Assembly: GCA_018398765.1 (NCBI GenBank)
Contig: JAHBMJ010003130.1
Span: forward strand, 2,663-13,180
Reading direction: 5' to 3'
DNA length: 10,518 nt
Source: Chromera velia
Lineage: Eukaryota; Sar; Chromeraceae
Shown: positions 8,341 through 10,518 of the stretch, piece by piece
Position numbering within the stretch: position 1 is the first letter of the stretch
Layout: every line of letters begins with the position of its first letter
The notes under the pieces: model-generated
Databases searched by the model: none
The model's input: only the letters and a program-made list of their open reading frames with translations
What the model was told of the DNA's origin: nothing
Made by a program: the position numbers and the translations under genes

Positions 8341-8454
8341 TCCCCTCCACCCCAACCAGCCCGCATCAAACCAGAGGAGTTTCTAGGGAAGAAACACGAC
8401 ATACTGAGGTCAACTTTCAAGTCGGACTTCAAGTGAGACAAAATCTGTAAAGAG

Positions 8455-8512
8455 CCTGCTCTTTCCTCTTCTTTCTCCTCTTCTTCTTTCTCTTCTTCAT
8501 CTTTTTTGTCCT
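8455..8512 (+). repeat. CTT-rich pyrimidine tract
   Basis: Almost pure pyrimidine sequence built from CTT and CTCTT units. The minus strand reads as an acidic Glu/Lys-rich peptide, a normal consequence of GAA/GAG repeats and not evidence of a gene. Confidence 0.8.
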
Positions 8513-9123
8513 CCGTTGTCATTTTGTATGGGGGGGTGAGTCAGGGGGTGAGTGAAGAGAAGAGCTAGGGTATGATGGGGCTGGGCTCTGAGCCTTGAGA
8601 TCAGGCCCTCACTTATCCTCACTTGCCCTTGCTCAGAGGAAAAATGTAAATTAAAAGAAACCTTCTTTTGTTTTATTCTTTCTTCTTTTTCTTTTTTATG
8701 AAAATGCACCATTTGTGGTTGCTTTCTTCATGAGTTTGCTCCAAAGGGGCATCATGCAGTTTGAAGGTTTTATGGACCATATAGGGACATAACTGGACTA
8801 CAGTACAACACACAACCGGCGCCAAACATATTTAAACTTTGAACAGATGAAAAACGTTGCTTAAATTGAGAAAAGAAACCCAGAAAGAGACCAAAGTCTT
8901 GAGACAGTCAGAGACATACAGTCTTTAATTATCATATTTTTTATTTTTGCTTTTTATCGCCTTTTCACTGATATTTCTAGTGATATTTTAAGTTGTTTCA
9001 CATAGTAAAAATCAATGTAGCAAATCTATATCATAAAAAGCTTTTAGGCCTTGATTGAGGCGCCTTTTGGCCATTAAAAACACTAGAAATCAACCCTAGA
9101 AACCTAGCTTTTATAGGGTAAAC

Positions 9124-9205
9124 GGTGCACCTTATTTTGCACCTTTTTTGCACTTGATTTAAGGTGCAAACTTGTTTTTGCACCAGCACCAGCACCTTAT
9201 GCACC
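9124..9205. repeat. Right subterminal TGCACC/GGTGCA cluster
   Basis: Four TGCACC (9126, 9138, 9179, 9200), two GGTGCA (9124, 9163) and near-copies TGCACT and AGCACC. GGTGCAAA...TTTGCACC at 9163-9184 forms an 8-bp stem. Both clusters share the order GGTGCACCT, AAGGTGCAAACT, TTGCACCAG, so the two ends look derived from one ancestral motif array. Confidence 0.8.
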
Positions 9206-9219
9206 TTTTCTCAGCTTTA
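9200..9219 (-). repeat. Right terminal inverted repeat
   Basis: The complement reads TAAAGCTGAGAAAAGGTGCA. It matches the left end at 17 of 20 positions, and its outer A9219 pairs with T6960. TTGCTCTT follows directly. Confidence 0.75.
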
Positions 9220-9222
9220 TTG

Positions 9223-9227
<5 letters not shown>
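9220..9227 (+). repeat. Target site duplication, right copy (TTGCTCTT)
   Basis: Identical to 6952-6959. It runs directly into a CT microsatellite, suggesting the element inserted at or beside a CT-rich site. Confidence 0.75.

Positions 9228-9267
<40 letters not shown>
9228..9267 (+). repeat. Compound (CT)n(TA)n microsatellite
   Basis: A CT tract to about 9248, then a TA tract to about 9267, with more TATA-rich sequence to about 9310. Directly adjoins the right target duplication. Confidence 0.95.
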
Positions 9268-9323
9268 CATATGAATTATACTAAGAAGTATATAATTTAT
9301 TATATATATAAGTGAAAGTTTAC

Positions 9324-9359
9324 TGTGAAACTATAGGGTCACTATAGTTGCTTGTCACA
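9324..9359. repeat. Hairpin: TGTGAAACTATAG / CTATAGTT...TCACA
   Basis: The inner stem AACTATAG (9329-9336) pairs with CTATAGTT (9342-9349) across a 5-base loop. The outer TGTGA (9324-9328) pairs with TCACA (9355-9359) if five bases bulge. It lies just before a second, GC-rich hairpin. Confidence 0.75.
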
Positions 9360-9362
9360 GGC

Positions 9363-9385
9363 CGCGAGTCGTGCCGCGACTCGCG
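9363..9385. repeat. GC-rich hairpin, 9-bp stem
   Basis: CGCGAGTCG (9363-9371), loop TGCCG, CGACTCGCG (9377-9385). Together with 9324-9359 this makes two adjacent hairpins at an abrupt change from AT-rich to GC-rich DNA. No pyrimidine tail or other RNA-gene signature allows naming it. Confidence 0.8.
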
Positions 9386-9469
9386 CGTCTGGACCCACCG
9401 CGTCTCACCAGGCCGAGCGTCTGAGTAACGGTCTGAGCTAAGCTGTGCCAGGGGCGAACGCTTTTGATG

Positions 9470-9511
9470 AGGTATTAAGGGTTAGAGAGGAGGTATTAAG
9501 GGTCAGAGAGA
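9470..9511 (+). repeat. 21-base tandem duplication
   Basis: AGGTATTAAGGG starts both copies (9470-9490 and 9491-9511), which differ at two positions. Local duplication; no function seen. Confidence 0.85.
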
Positions 9512-10117
9512 AGAGGCGCGGCGCGCGCAGCATCATACCAGTCTAAATCGATCCGCGCATGCCATCGAGCGCCGTCGAGCAAATTGTACATGTCAGCAAT
9601 ACATGCATGAAGCGTTGCATGCGGGAAATTACAATATACGCGTGAACATGCATATAGAAAGTGCAGAACTGAAAGAGACGGAATGCGGGTGGACAGAAAA
9701 GCAAAGAGCATGTCATATACGGGACATACAGACAAGTGTATTACATGAAATACAACAGATACAGACAGAGCAGACGTGCACGTGAGCGATCGATCGACCG
9801 ATCGACCGAGAATTAGAAATACAGATAGAGAGTGTGTATCGAGGTCCGGACTAGAGAGATCTGTGAACTCGAGACCATTCCCGGAAGACCAGACTTACGC
9901 GTATATGTACAAGCGTGGATCTCTGAGCTTAGGTGAGCTAGGGATTCATCAGATGGTGACAAGGAAGTGGGGTCTTTGTTCCATTCGTTGTTTTCTTCTT
10001 TGAAAACGAACTACATCTGCATTGAGGTGTGTGGTGCGTGTGCAAGCTTGAACGTTTCCGTCCTTCGATTTCTCAGACTATCTAAACTTAACAATGGTTC
10101 TCTTCTCTCCTCAGCAG
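9512..10117 (+). other. Upstream flank or intron of the downstream gene
   Basis: No exon can be supported here. It contains GCATGC at 9557 and 9617, a GATCGACC doublet at 9792-9807, and a consensus-looking donor AG|GTGAGC at 9933 whose phase does not fit the exon at 10118. The end of the stretch (CTTAAC at 10087-10092, then a pyrimidine tract and CAGCAG to 10117) looks like a branch site and splice acceptor. That would make at least part of this stretch intronic. Confidence 0.45.
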
Positions 10118-10518
10118 GTAGACGTCAATGCAGACTTCGGGGATCAGGTCGCGGCAATGCTCCCCGGCCTCAAAATCCACCTTACCGAGAAGGTGGAACT
10201 GCAGGCTATCGACCCCGAGTCCCAGATCAACGACCCAACTGACCAGCAGGTCGCGAACCTCTCCTTTGAGCACCCTGACCGGATGGTAAAGAGCTCCATC
10301 TTCAAGTCCCTCTACGAGGACAAGAAGAAAACCCTTGAGCACGTCTACAACGAGACACTTCAAGGCAGAAAGGTGGATGGAAAGGATCCACTGACCTTGA
10401 AGTCGCTGATGCTGTTCCTGAAGATGGCGGTGGACATCCTGGGTCTGGACACTAACCTTCTGAACAAGAGCAGCAGCGGCTGCCGACTTTTCCGGAAGTT
10501 GATTTACAACTACATCTT
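10118..10518 (+). CDS. Exon of an unrecognised soluble protein, runs off the window
   Basis: The open frame continues to the last base, giving 133 codons plus two bases with a strong preference for C or G at the third position (GAC, CTC, AAG, GAG, CTG), as in the Amt exons. It reads VDVNADFGDQVAAMLPGLKI, later SFEHPDRMVKSSIFKSLYED, a Lys-rich DKKKTLEHVYNETLQGRK and LKSLMLFLKMAVDILGLDTN. It looks soluble, charged and largely helical, with no membrane span, signal peptide or motif I recognise. The start is uncertain. CAG ending at 10117 after a pyrimidine tract is a good acceptor and shares the GCAG end of the Amt introns. Alternatively ATG at 10094, with A at -3 and G at +4, opens the same frame (MVLFSPQQVDV); an in-frame stop at 10049-10051 limits upstream extension. 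Coding is likely; function is unknown. Confidence 0.75.

Larger units (their letters stand above)
6960..9219. mobile_element. Non-autonomous hAT-like DNA transposon, 2260 bases
   Basis: Seen in sequence: the left end TAAGGCTTGGAAAAGGTGCA and the reverse complement of the right end TAAAGCTGAGAAAAGGTGCA match at 17 of 20 positions. The ends are flanked by an identical 8-base direct repeat TTGCTCTT. TGCACC/GGTGCA hexamers crowd the first 100 and last 100 bases. Known of the family: hAT transposons make 8-base target duplications, have short terminal repeats of the pattern YARNG (both ends fit), and carry short repeated transposase-binding motifs beneath the ends. Inference: this is a deleted or non-autonomous copy mobilised in trans. 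No frame inside is longer than about 100 codons or resembles a transposase with a dimerisation domain. The interior is AT-rich, with a hairpin at 7198, CTT-rich DNA and AAAGCC repeats. The duplication does not fit the preferred hAT pattern at its seventh base (T, not A). P-type elements also duplicate 8 bases and are the alternative. Confidence 0.75.

Noticed and set aside
8223-8522. Minus-strand frame with an acidic Glu/Lys-rich start.
   Set aside because: It is produced by the CTT tract and AAAGCC repeats and lies inside the transposon; no conserved domain is visible.
9776-9932. Possible upstream exon of the right-hand gene ending at a consensus donor AG|GTGAGC (9933).
   Set aside because: Joining to 10118 requires phase 0, which puts a TAG stop in the last codon (9930-9932). 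The open frame ends in phase 1 and does not join.
1-10518. tRNA, rRNA, CRISPR arrays and bacterial operon signals.
   Set aside because: No A-box and B-box pair, no conserved rRNA segment and no spaced repeat array were seen on either strand; the one GTTCGAA-like string near 1295 has no tRNA fold around it.

Overview
The window looks like nuclear DNA of a eukaryote, most likely an alveolate alga of the chromerid type (Chromera-like). That is inference, of moderate to low confidence. It rests on a multi-exon gene with GT-AG introns of 335 to 482 bases, near-balanced base composition, a photosynthetic-protist style ammonium transporter, a strong excess of the palindrome GCATGC as is familiar from coccidian relatives, and a DNA transposon. 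Nothing bacterial is visible: no operons, and no closely packed genes with ribosome binding sites.

Bases 1-439 are the end of an intron (the window opens in a run of 13 G). From 440 to 4006, seven + strand exons encode the C-terminal 430 residues of an Amt/MEP ammonium transporter. All exon phases join without a break. The first transmembrane helices and the start codon lie upstream of the window. The pore motifs (HWVW, the Asp and first His of DYAGSGAVH, the second His of DDPVDAVAVH, the GMD...H...AY cytoplasmic switch) are all present. The Thr/Ser that gates plant-type transporters by phosphorylation is Val here, and a hydrophilic tail of about 130 residues follows.

Bases 4007-6951 hold no gene that I can support: only 3' flank, microsatellites, two G-rich tracts, a perfect 16-base palindrome and many GCATGC sites.

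Bases 6960-9219 form what I read as an undescribed non-autonomous hAT-like DNA transposon of 2260 bases. It has a 20-base imperfect terminal inverted repeat (17 of 20 matching) beginning TAAGG/TAAAG, a perfect 8-base target duplication (TTGCTCTT) on each side, and dense clusters of the hexamer TGCACC/GGTGCA just inside both ends. It has no transposase reading frame. This is the most interesting object in the window.

Bases 9228-10117 hold CT and TA microsatellites, two hairpins, a 21-base tandem duplication and otherwise unexplained DNA. From 10118 (or from an ATG at 10094) to the end, a + strand exon encodes at least 133 residues of a soluble protein I do not recognise; it runs off the window. 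No functional link between the two genes is visible.
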